A stretch of 8,978 bases of DNA from CAIQPS01 sp964631965 (lineage in GTDB: Bacteria; Actinomycetota; Thermoleophilia; RBG-16-64-13): contig CAZWAR010000100.1 of NCBI GenBank assembly GCA_964631965.1, forward strand, positions 1-8,978, read 5' to 3'. Shown here piece after piece: positions 1-4,918 of the stretch; position 1 is the first letter of the stretch; each line of letters opens with the position of its first letter. Position numbers and translations under genes: made by a program. The notes under the pieces were generated by a model. It was given only the letters and a program-made list of their open reading frames with translations. It was not told where the DNA came from and did no database searches.

Positions 1-43
1 GGCCGGCGTTTTCGTATGGCCGGCTGCCCTCCTGTTGTAGAGC

Positions 44-65
44 TAATGCACGATAATGTGCATTA
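44..65. promoter_or_regulatory. Perfect AT-rich inverted repeat (operator-like dyad)
   Basis: The arms TAATGCAC (44-51) and GTGCATTA (58-65) are exact reverse complements separated by the six bases GATAAT. The element sits in a local AT-rich island of an otherwise GC-rich sequence. It lies about 57 bp beyond the 3' end of the ribbon-helix-helix-like gene and could serve a gene beyond the left edge. The spacer resembles a -10 hexamer on the plus strand, and CATAAT occurs at 67-62 on the minus strand, but neither has a convincing -35 partner. A dimeric repressor site is the simplest reading; the regulator is unknown. Confidence 0.5.
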
Positions 66-121
66 TGTAAACTAAGGTCCGGCGAGGCGCAGATCCAGCG
101 ACGCTTTCGGTCCTCGCGGAG

Positions 122-424
122 CTAGTTCCCGGCCCGCTCCCCTGGCTCCCCCACCGGCGGCTGGTCACTTTCGGTCGGGGCTGGGGCGCCGCCGACCACA
201 GGCGGTTCGGCCATCAACCTGCGCATCGTATCCCACAAGAGTGGATCGTGGGCACGCCCCAGGGACAGGATCTGGCGAGCGATGTCCAGCTCCGGTCTAC
301 AGAACTGGCCGATGATGTGTGATATGGGCCGGCCGGTGAGGGACGCAAGTTCGCGGAGAGTCTGGGCGTCTTCGCGAGGAAGGCTGATCGACAGGCGCTC
401 GATCTCGTGGTCCTTGCGGGTCAA
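122..424 (-). CDS. Small ribbon-helix-helix-like protein with proline-rich tail
   Basis: This is a protein of about 100 residues that I cannot assign to a named family. Near its N-terminus is RLSISLP, a typical ribbon-helix-helix beta strand. It is followed by a helix (EDAQTLRELASLTG), a turn and a second helix (ISHIIGQFCRPEL), matching the strand-helix-helix order of CopG/Arc/MetJ-type DNA-binding proteins. The last 30 residues are rich in Pro, Gly and Glu and look disordered. I chose the TTG at 424 because GAGGTG lies four bases before it. The GTG at 457, 11 codons upstream, lacks a visible ribosome binding site. The gene is alone on its strand here, with no toxin-like neighbour. A transcriptional regulator is inferred from the fold pattern only; an unrelated small helical protein is possible. 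Confidence 0.55.
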   Translation of the reverse strand: MTRKDHEIERLSISLPREDAQTLRELASLTGRPISHIIGQFCRPELDIARQILSLGRAHDPLLWDTMRRLMAEPPVVGGAPAPTESDQPPVGEPGERAGN

Positions 425-566
425 CTGCCACCTCGCAGTGGAACTGGTTCCGGCCACCGGCGCCAGTCTAGCAGAATGTGCGGATTACCCCTCGATGCCC
501 GTGAGGGCGCCAGCGCGGTCGCGCTTCGACGTGCCACCCACCCGCGCCTCTGGGCGCCTGGAACAA

Positions 567-630
567 GTATTACGCCGACACTCTTAAAACCTTGCTATAA
601 GACAGTTCCATGCGTATGCTCGTATTACGC
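567..630. repeat. 9-bp direct repeat pair (GTATTACGC)
   Basis: GTATTACGC occurs at 567-575 and again at 622-630, with a 55-bp start-to-start distance, roughly five helical turns. The second copy also ends a small inverted repeat, GCGTA at 612-616 with TACGC at 626-630. The pair brackets the candidate plus-strand promoter and lies upstream of the divergent ribbon-helix-helix-like gene. A binding site is possible, but short repeats can arise by chance. Confidence 0.3.
575..601 (+). promoter_or_regulatory. Candidate extended -10 promoter for the small membrane peptide
   Basis: TATAAG at 596-601 is preceded by TGC at 593-595 (TTGC before TATAAG), fitting an extended -10. CCGACA at 575-580 matches four of six -35 positions, but with a short 15-bp spacer. 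Transcription would start near 608 and give a leader of about 100 nt before the ATG at 711. The rest of 425-710 shows no other gene. The leader contains a weak hairpin, CGCG-TTGCA-CGCG, near 660-672, and nothing further that I can name. Confidence 0.35.
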
Positions 631-710
631 TAGTACCCAACCCGGTTCAGCGCTTCGTCGCGTTGCACGCGGCACGAGGCAGACTGAGACCGAGAAGGAG
701 AAATGGACGC

Positions 711-812
711 ATGGGCACAGCTCTGATAGTGGTCGTCCTCGTCCTTGCGGTGGCCGCATGGCTCACGTCGCTCTGGTTCATGGAGAAGCGATGGGCTGGC
801 AAGGGCAGGTGA
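711..812 (+). CDS. 33-residue single-pass membrane peptide
   Basis: This is a very short open frame of 33 codons. It starts with ATG, ten bases after an AAGGAG Shine-Dalgarno sequence (695-700), and ends in TGA. Residues about 4-24 are almost entirely hydrophobic (Ala, Leu, Ile, Val, Trp, Phe), enough for one transmembrane helix. The C-terminal ten residues carry five positive charges (MEKRWAGKGR), predicting a cytoplasmic C-terminus and an N-out orientation. An extended -10 promoter candidate lies about 110 bp upstream. It sits alone between the minus-strand ribbon-helix-helix-like gene and the 3' end of apt. Another ATG at 703, two bases after the same Shine-Dalgarno, opens only a seven-residue frame and is a less likely start. 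I do not recognise the peptide. Coding status rests on the ribosome site and composition, not on homology. Confidence 0.45.
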   Translation: MGTALIVVVLVLAVAAWLTSLWFMEKRWAGKGR

Positions 813-884
813 CGTACCGGGCCCCTTTCCACTGGACGCACTGACTCGTCGGCAGGCGCGGGGACAGAGTCCGGGATATCCGGT

Positions 885-1409
885 TCAGACGGGGTACTGC
901 AGTAAGCTGAAGACGTCGTATCCGGCCAGCTTCTCGCGGCCGCCAAGCTCCGTCAATTCTACGATGAAGGCCAAGCCGGCGACGACGCCACCCGCTTCCT
1001 CCACCAACTGGATCTTGGCCTTGGCCGTGCCGCCCGTGGCCAGGAGGTCATCGTGGATGAGGACTCTCTGCCCCGGCTTGATGGCGTCGGCGTGCATCTC
1101 AAGAACGTCGGTGCCATACTCGAGCGCGTATTCGCAGCGCTTGACCGTCCATGGGAGCTTGCCCGGTTTGCGGGCGGCTGCGAAGCCCACTCCGGTCGCA
1201 TAAGCGAGGGCGGCTCCCAGGATGAAGCCGCGGGCTTCGGCGCCCAGCACCAGGTCGATCTGCCTCCTGTTGGCGTACTCGGCAAGCTGGTCCACCGCGC
1301 TCCTCAGGGCCTCAGGCTCCTGCAGCAGCGGCATGATGTCGTGGAACAGGATGCCCTCCCGGGGGAATCCCGGGATATGGCGCATATACTTGTCGAGGTC
1401 GACGGCCAT
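885..1409 (-). CDS. apt: Adenine phosphoribosyltransferase
   Basis: The product converts adenine and PRPP to AMP and pyrophosphate, the cytoplasmic purine salvage step. The 174-residue length is normal for the family. The start MAVDLDKYMRHIPGFPREGI gives the family's IPxFPxxGI signature. GAEARGFILG lies at about 56-65, the KPGKLPW loop at 81-87, EYGTDVLEMH at 97-106, and the PRPP-binding loop VLIHDDLLATGGT at 116-128 with its acidic pair and the TGGT turn. The ATG at 1409 follows AGGAG by about five bases, and this ribosome site overlaps the end of the MerR-type gene, whose stop is only 13 bp upstream. It is therefore the last gene of the five-gene operon. In some Gram-positive bacteria apt neighbours relA or recJ; here the neighbours are regulatory genes instead. 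Identification is firm. Confidence 0.96.
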   Translation of the reverse strand: MAVDLDKYMRHIPGFPREGILFHDIMPLLQEPEALRSAVDQLAEYANRRQIDLVLGAEARGFILGAALAYATGVGFAAARKPGKLPWTVKRCEYALEYGTDVLEMHADAIKPGQRVLIHDDLLATGGTAKAKIQLVEEAGGVVAGLAFIVELTELGGREKLAGYDVFSLLQYPV

Positions 1410-1422
1410 CGTGCTCCTATGG

Positions 1423-2109
1423 CTACAGTAGCCTGCGCAGTTCTTTGTACAGAAGCAGCTGCATGAGTTGAGACAGAAGGGCTCCCAGATCCTCCACTAT
1501 CTTCTCCCCGTACTCGCGCTTGTCGGCATGGGACGAGCGGAGCGACGGAGTGGCGATCTGTTCCACGAGAGCCGCCTCTCGTTCGATGGAGGAACCGAGC
1601 AGCCGCAGGTTGCGAGGCTCCAGTCCGAAGCGCACGAGAAGCTGGCAGATTCGGGCCGTCTCGACGTCGCCGTCGGTAAAGGCAGGTGCCTGCTGACCAT
1701 TCCGGTCGATGAGGCGGTATTCGACCAGGAGCCGTAGGAACGCGGCGTCGATGCCGGCGTTCTCGCAGAGTTCCTCCTGTGTATACACGGGGTCTTCACG
1801 CTTGAGACTTGCGGCAGTCCCCAACCGGGCGGAACCGGACAGTTGTTGCCCAAGCACGGCAGAGGGCGTCTCCACCCGTTCGCGGATAACTTCGAGTGGC
1901 AGATACTGGTCGCGCTGCAGCGTAAGGATTGTGCGGAGGCGGCGAATGTCGGCAGCGCTGTACTTACGATAGCGCCCAGGTGTGCGGCTTGGATTCAACA
2001 GGCCCCGGTCTTCGAGGTAGCGAACTTTGGTGATGCTCAGTTCCGGGAACTCAGACTTCAGTTGGTCCACCACCTGTCCGATGGTGAGCATCGCGCCGTC
2101 ATTGCTCAT
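1423..2109 (-). CDS. ftsR: MerR-family regulator of the FtsR / Rv1828 type
   Basis: The 228-residue protein begins with a MerR winged-helix domain (about 8-80): LTIGQVVDQL, then KVRYLEDRGLLNPSRTPGRYRKYS and an IRRLRTIL helix. Like Corynebacterium FtsR and Mycobacterium Rv1828 it lacks the long coiled coil and the effector-cysteine region of classical MerR. It has instead a second winged-helix-like domain at about 108-185 (YTQEELCENAGI onward) and a helical, leucine-rich C-terminus. FtsR in Corynebacterium is a regulator of ftsZ. The immediate FHA-gene neighbour matches both Rv1827-Rv1828 and odhI-ftsR, which supports this assignment over a generic MerR. The ATG overlaps the FHA gene's stop by four bases (ATGA), implying translational coupling, and a GAGGGG ribosome site lies inside that gene. 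Target genes are not visible here, so the cell-division role is inherited from the family. Confidence 0.85.
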   Translation of the reverse strand: MSNDGAMLTIGQVVDQLKSEFPELSITKVRYLEDRGLLNPSRTPGRYRKYSAADIRRLRTILTLQRDQYLPLEVIRERVETPSAVLGQQLSGSARLGTAASLKREDPVYTQEELCENAGIDAAFLRLLVEYRLIDRNGQQAPAFTDGDVETARICQLLVRFGLEPRNLRLLGSSIEREAALVEQIATPSLRSSHADKREYGEKIVEDLGALLSQLMQLLLYKELRRLL

Positions 2110-2576
2110 GGCTGTGACCCCTCTTCGGCCTCTTCCACGAACGCCAGCTTGAACTTGCCTATCTGCAGTTCGTCGGCATCGAACAGGCGTTGCTGTTCGA
2201 TGCGTTTCCTATTGACGTAGGTCCCGTTGAGGCTGTTGAGATCCTCCACCCAGAAACCGCCCTCATCTCGCAGAACGCGGGCGTGGTGGCGGGACACGGT
2301 GATGTCATCGAGGAACAGATCACTGTGAGGGCTGCGCCCGATGGTGAGAACATCGACGTCCAGAGAGATGGTCTCCCCCTCGCGGCCACCGCCCGACCGG
2401 ATGAGCAGCAGGGTGCCGGCCGCATGCTCGCCGTACTCCTCGAGGCCTTCGCTCTCTGCGGCGGTATAGGTGACTGTAGCCTCATTGGGGTCCACAACAA
2501 CCAAGCGGCTCCCGCATCTGCGGCAGTAGTTCGAGTCGTCGGTGTTGTCGAAGCTACAGGTCGGACAGATCGGCAT
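2106..2576 (-). CDS. garA: Zinc-ribbon plus FHA-domain protein, GarA/OdhI-like
   Basis: Residues 4-21 form a zinc ribbon with two CxxC knuckles (C4, C7, C18, C21). After a linker comes a C-terminal FHA domain (about 55-148), a phosphothreonine-binding fold. Its signature residues are present: IGR at 79-81, SRHH at 95-98 and NGTYVN at 117-122. GarA and OdhI share this FHA domain and, when unphosphorylated, bind and inhibit 2-oxoglutarate dehydrogenase and glutamate-metabolising enzymes. Phosphorylation of an N-terminal ETTS motif makes the FHA domain bind itself. No ETTS motif is seen here; the linker has threonines at 34, 36 and 38 (ATVTYTA) that could take its place. Position between gcvH and an FtsR-like gene supports the GarA group. 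The exact client enzymes are inferred, and the zinc ribbon replaces the short tail of mycobacterial GarA. Confidence 0.82.
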   Translation of the reverse strand: MPICPTCSFDNTDDSNYCRRCGSRLVVVDPNEATVTYTAAESEGLEEYGEHAAGTLLLIRSGGGREGETISLDVDVLTIGRSPHSDLFLDDITVSRHHARVLRDEGGFWVEDLNSLNGTYVNRKRIEQQRLFDADELQIGKFKLAFVEEAEEGSQP

Positions 2577-2591
2577 CGCTCACTCGCCCCT

Positions 2592-2891
2592 CTAGTCTTG
2601 GTCTCCCCCAGTCACTTTGGGGCCTCCCACTGAGTCGCCGTAGCCGGCGAACTGGCGGCGCATGTGCTCCTCGATGCCCCTGATGACCTCGGGATGCTCC
2701 AAGATGCGTCTGCGCGCCACTTCGTCGAAGTGCTCGGTCACATACGAATCGTCGACGATGTCCTTGACGTGCCGCCCAGTTCCGATCTGGTGCAGGATGT
2801 AGCGGACCAGCCTTTCCTCACGGACATCGGCCGACAGGTCACGGAATCTACCCTCGACGCCCCTGGCGGGAGGCTCGCTACCAGCGGTCAT
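2592..2891 (-). CDS. Uncharacterised 99-residue helical protein
   Basis: I do not recognise this family. The product is small, strongly charged and predicted mainly helical. Its central core (about 22-84) contains the pattern YILHQIGTGRHVKDIVDDSY followed by an acidic-basic helix and ARRRILEHPEVI, then a tail rich in Gly and Asp. There is no signal peptide, membrane segment or cysteine. It starts with ATG nine bases after the rsiG-like stop, with only a weak GAGCGG ribosome site, so translation may depend on coupling to rsiG. The FHA gene begins 15 bp after its stop. The tight spacing says it is expressed with the anti-sigma gene and the FHA/MerR pair. A cytoplasmic partner or adaptor for one of those proteins is possible, but nothing in the sequence proves it. 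Confidence 0.75.
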   Translation of the reverse strand: MTAGSEPPARGVEGRFRDLSADVREERLVRYILHQIGTGRHVKDIVDDSYVTEHFDEVARRRILEHPEVIRGIEEHMRRQFAGYGDSVGGPKVTGGDQD

Positions 2892-2900
2892 GGCAGCCGC

Positions 2901-3191
2901 TCACTTGCTGGGGGGTTTGGACTGCTCGTGGTGACCTCGGCCGCTCAGGATGTCGGTGAGCGTGGCCACATCGCCGTTCTCCACCAATGATCCGCCGGAG
3001 ATGTGTTTTTCCCGCAAGCGGCGGACGATCTCCGCCCGTAGGATATCGATCTCGCCGTGAAGCAGGCGTCTCCGTTTGGAGACTTCGCGTTCCTCGGCAG
3101 CCAGCCGGTCGGCCAACTCATGCAGTTCCTCGTCGGTGTACGACTGGATGTTGACGAGCGTTTCGAAAGGAGTGTCGTCCATAGTGCTCAC
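2901..3191 (-). CDS. rsiG: RsiG-type c-di-GMP-binding anti-sigma factor
   Basis: The 96-residue protein has a helical hairpin-like core (about 18-62) holding one copy of the RsiG c-di-GMP motif E(x)3S(x)2R(x)3Q(x)3D: E34, S38, R41, H45 and D49, with His in place of Gln. The surrounding KRRRLLHGEIDILRAE closely resembles the family's signature helix. RsiG of Streptomyces carries two such motifs and, when loaded with c-di-GMP, sequesters the flagellar-type sigma factor WhiG. The Rubrobacter protein has one motif and works as a homodimer, so a single motif here suggests that dimeric type. The start is GTG at 3191, where a predicted transcript would be leaderless; ATG at 3182 is an alternative that leaves the motif untouched. 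It is the first gene of the operon. Its sigma partner lies outside this window. Confidence 0.8.
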   Translation of the reverse strand: MSTMDDTPFETLVNIQSYTDEELHELADRLAAEEREVSKRRRLLHGEIDILRAEIVRRLREKHISGGSLVENGDVATLTDILSGRGHHEQSKPPSK

Positions 3192-3226
3192 AGCCTTACT
3201 ATAGAGGTTCGCCCAAGAACCTTCAA
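3191..3226 (-). promoter_or_regulatory. Sigma-A-type promoter of the rsiG operon, predicted leaderless
   Basis: On the minus strand TTGAAG (3226-3221) and TATAGT (3203-3198) are separated by exactly 17 bases, matching four and five of six consensus bases. Seven bases beyond the -10 lies position 3191, the G of the GTG start codon. The mRNA would thus begin at or next to the start codon and need no ribosome binding site, and no well-spaced one is seen. Leaderless mRNAs are common in Actinomycetota. Confidence 0.6.
3205..3222. promoter_or_regulatory. Inverted repeat inside the rsiG promoter spacer
   Basis: AGGTTC (3205-3210) and GAACCT (3217-3222) are perfect 6-bp arms with a six-base gap. The dyad is centred in the 17-bp spacer between the -35 and -10 elements. 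A dimeric protein bound here would block, or as MerR-type activators do, remodel the promoter. A MerR-family gene lies in the operon this promoter drives, which makes autoregulation a reasonable guess, though MerR targets usually have 19-20-bp spacers. Confidence 0.45.
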
Positions 3227-3271
3227 CCTGAGGTAGAGATATGGCCCGACGGTGCCTGCCGCCCGGACCGC

Positions 3272-3655
3272 CTAATCTTCTTCGCTGACGAGTTCCTCGT
3301 ACTCTTCCGCGCTCATCAGATCATCCACCTCTGAGGGGTCGGAGATCCGGATCTTGACGAGCCACCCCTCGTCGAAGGGGCTCTCGTTGATGAGCTCCGG
3401 CGCATCGACAACTTCCTCGTTCACCTCGAGGACGGAGCCAGATAGGGGCGCGTAAACATCGGAGACCGCCTTTACCGATTCGACCTCAGCGTACGGCGTA
3501 CCTGCCGTCACGTCTGTGCCTACCTCAGGGAGTTCAATGTACACGATGTCGCCGAGCGTTTCCTGGGCATAGCTAGTGAGTCCGAATACCGCCGTATCAC
3601 CCTCGACCCGGGCCCAATCATGTTCCCTGTGGTACTTCAGGTTCTTGGGGTTCAC
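3272..3655 (-). CDS. gcvH: Glycine cleavage system H protein
   Basis: H protein carries the lipoyl arm that shuttles the aminomethyl group between the P, T and L proteins of the glycine cleavage system; it also serves as a lipoyl donor in some bacteria. The lipoylation site is K62 in the conserved ESVKAVSD. Other family marks are EHDWARVEGD near the N-terminus, GDIVYIELPEVG, and the C-terminal GWLVKIRI. The chosen start is GTG at 3655, five bases after GAAAGGAG, giving 127 residues, the normal length. Longer frames upstream add a poorly conserved extension. No gcvT or gcvP is adjacent, so this is an isolated copy, as in mycobacteria where gcvH precedes garA. Between its stop and the rsiG start are 80 bp with a separate promoter, so co-transcription is not required. 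Confidence 0.96.
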   Translation of the reverse strand: MNPKNLKYHREHDWARVEGDTAVFGLTSYAQETLGDIVYIELPEVGTDVTAGTPYAEVESVKAVSDVYAPLSGSVLEVNEEVVDAPELINESPFDEGWLVKIRISDPSEVDDLMSAEEYEELVSEED

Positions 3656-3687
3656 ATGCGCTCCTTTCTCGCCACTACGGCTGGCCC

Positions 3688-3739
3688 ATGATAGCACAGC
3701 CATTTTTGTCCCTGTGCCCACCCCGGCGGCTTGTATACT
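3688..3739. promoter_or_regulatory. Divergent promoter region between gcvH and mglB
   Basis: The 114-bp gap between the two start codons has a -10-like TATACT (3734-3739) toward mglB and TATCAT (3693-3688, minus strand) toward gcvH. At 17-bp spacing both would use the same weakly matching -35 position at 3711-3716. The arrangement would couple the two promoters sterically. The -35 matches are poor, so only the -10 elements are suggestive. Confidence 0.3.
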
Positions 3740-3769
3740 CATTGCATCGATGTGCCGAAGGAGGGTATG

Positions 3770-4270
3770 ATGCCGAGCCGCAGAGGACTGGTCATCAACG
3801 ACGAGCAGATGAAACTCATCGAGGCGGTATTGGAGCGCCTACGCGCGGTTTCCGGCTCGCAGTTCGGTGCTCTCGTCTCCACGAGCGGCCAGCCAATCGC
3901 CGTCTCCCCTCGCGATGTGCGGTCGGACACGTTGTCCCTGGCCGCCCTGGCCGCAAGTTCTTTCGCCGCCACCCGACAACTGGCCCAGATCCTCAGCGAG
4001 CGGGAGTTCACGCTGCTGTTCCACGAGGGAAAGGAGCACAACCTGCACGTCGTGCAGGTGACGGACCACATCCTCCTTCTCATCACCTTCGGTCGAGATA
4101 CTCAAGTGGGTCGGGTTCGGCTGTATACCAGCCGAGCGCTCGAGGTTCTCAAGCCCGCCCTCGAGGGTGCCGAGAATACGAGTGGAGACGAGCGACTGGT
4201 CAATCGGGAATTCACCCGCGAGGTGGACGCCGCGATAGACGGCCTGTTCTCCGGAGAAGGCGACGCGTAA
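3770..4270 (+). CDS. mglB: Roadblock/LC7 protein, MglB-like GTPase partner
   Basis: The 166-residue product is a roadblock/LC7 protein, in Myxococcus a homodimer that acts as GTPase-activating protein for MglA and sets cell polarity. The domain spans about 10-132. REFTLLFHEGKEHNLHVVQV (about 78-97) and ITFGRDTQVGRVRL (105-118) align by eye with MglB's FxxxFHEG...FDxxTSLGLVRL region. The tail EVDAAIDGLFS (151-161) resembles the C-terminal helix by which MglB contacts MglA. Two ATG codons sit in tandem at 3767 and 3770. The second has four to five bases after AAGGAGG and is preferred; the first would leave one or two. The GTPase gene begins 12 bp beyond the stop, the same mglB-mglA order as in Myxococcus. 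Actinomycete conservon roadblock proteins are an alternative, but those pair with Ras-like proteins of a different subtype. Confidence 0.88.
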   Translation: MPSRRGLVINDEQMKLIEAVLERLRAVSGSQFGALVSTSGQPIAVSPRDVRSDTLSLAALAASSFAATRQLAQILSEREFTLLFHEGKEHNLHVVQVTDHILLLITFGRDTQVGRVRLYTSRALEVLKPALEGAENTSGDERLVNREFTREVDAAIDGLFSGEGDA

Positions 4271-4282
4271 CTGGAGAACCTG

Positions 4283-4867
4283 GTGGCCCTGATCAACCTC
4301 GCTGCACGAGAGATCAACTACAAGATCGTCTACTACGGATGCGGTCTCTGCGGCAAGACCACAAACATCCAATACATCCATCGGCGCATCAATCCTAGTG
4401 CGCGCGGACGGCTGGTGAGCCTCGCCACGGAGGAGGAGCGCACTCTCTATTTCGATTTCCTGCCGCTCTCGGTGGGCACCGTCAAAGGACTGCGCACCCG
4501 TTTTCATCTCTACACAGTGCCTGGGCAGTCTTTCTACAACGCCTCCCGCAAGCTGGTGCTGCAGGGTACCGACGGAGTCGTTTTCGTAGCCGACAGCCAG
4601 CTATCCCGGCTGGACGAGAACGTCGACAGCTATCTGAACCTCTGGGACAACCTACGGGACCAGGGCGACGATCTCAGCCGCCTTGCTTTGGTGCTGCAGA
4701 TGAACAAGCGGGACCTGAGCGACATCTTCTCGGTCACCGACCTGACGGAGCTCCTCAATCACACGAACTCTCCTGTGATCGAGGCCTGCGCCATCAGTGG
4801 AATAGGGGTCTTCGAAACGCTCAAGACCGTATGCAAGCAGGTCATCGCGAGGAGCATCGAAGCATAG
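4283..4867 (+). CDS. mglA: MglA-type small Ras-like GTPase
   Basis: This 194-residue protein is a close relative of Myxococcus MglA, the GTPase that marks the leading pole. Landmark residues fall at the same numbers: P-loop GCGLCGKTTN at 19-28 with K25 and T26; R53 in EERTLYFDFLPL; T78 and Q82 in YTVPGQ; and the base-specificity motif NKRD at 141-144. The P-loop reads GCG where MglA has GPG, placing Cys20 and Cys23 in a CxxC arrangement. The start is GTG at 4283, six bases after GGAG; the mglB-like stop is 12 bp upstream, so both are co-transcribed. The role is presumably spatial: polar localisation of motility, pilus or envelope machinery. No motility or pilus genes are in the window, so the effector is unknown. 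GTPase identity is secure. Confidence 0.95.
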   Translation: MALINLAAREINYKIVYYGCGLCGKTTNIQYIHRRINPSARGRLVSLATEEERTLYFDFLPLSVGTVKGLRTRFHLYTVPGQSFYNASRKLVLQGTDGVVFVADSQLSRLDENVDSYLNLWDNLRDQGDDLSRLALVLQMNKRDLSDIFSVTDLTELLNHTNSPVIEACAISGIGVFETLKTVCKQVIARSIEA

Positions 4868-4882
4868 ACTCGTCGCGCGAAA

Positions 4883-4912
4883 GGGACGGCACCGTCGTGC
4901 CGGTCTCGTCCC
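4883..4912. terminator. Hairpin between convergent genes, likely bidirectional terminator
   Basis: CGGCAC (4887-4892) pairs with GTGCCG (4897-4902) around a four-base loop. GGGAC (4883-4887) and GTCCC (4908-4912) can extend the stem past an asymmetric bulge. It fills the 51-bp gap between the stops of the MglA-type gene and the convergent pyrophosphorylase gene. There is no clear T-run on either side, so termination efficiency is uncertain. Confidence 0.5.
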
Positions 4913-4918
4913 GCTCTC

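Noticed and set aside
407..844. Plus-strand 145-codon frame across the left intergenic region
   Set aside because: Composition is unlike a protein, it has no ribosome site, and it overlaps the better-supported 33-codon frame and the ribbon-helix-helix-like gene.
813..884. Possible terminator between the small membrane peptide and apt
   Set aside because: Only GGAC-AGA-GTCC and a GGGCCC palindrome are seen, without a T-run; nothing convincing in this 72-bp gap.
3243..3269. GGUCCG/CGGGCC stem after gcvH, considered as a terminator
   Set aside because: Six pairs with one wobble, a 15-base loop and no following T-run; too weak to call.
3688..4398. Plus-strand 236-codon frame overlapping mglB and the start of mglA
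   Set aside because: Arg/Pro-rich out-of-frame translation of the roadblock gene; the correct frame has the conserved domain and the AAGGAGG site.
3839..4507. Minus-strand open frame of 222 codons opposite the mglB-mglA pair
   Set aside because: It is antisense to two genes with clear family matches, crosses their junction, and has no domain or ribosome site; it reflects high GC in the third codon position.
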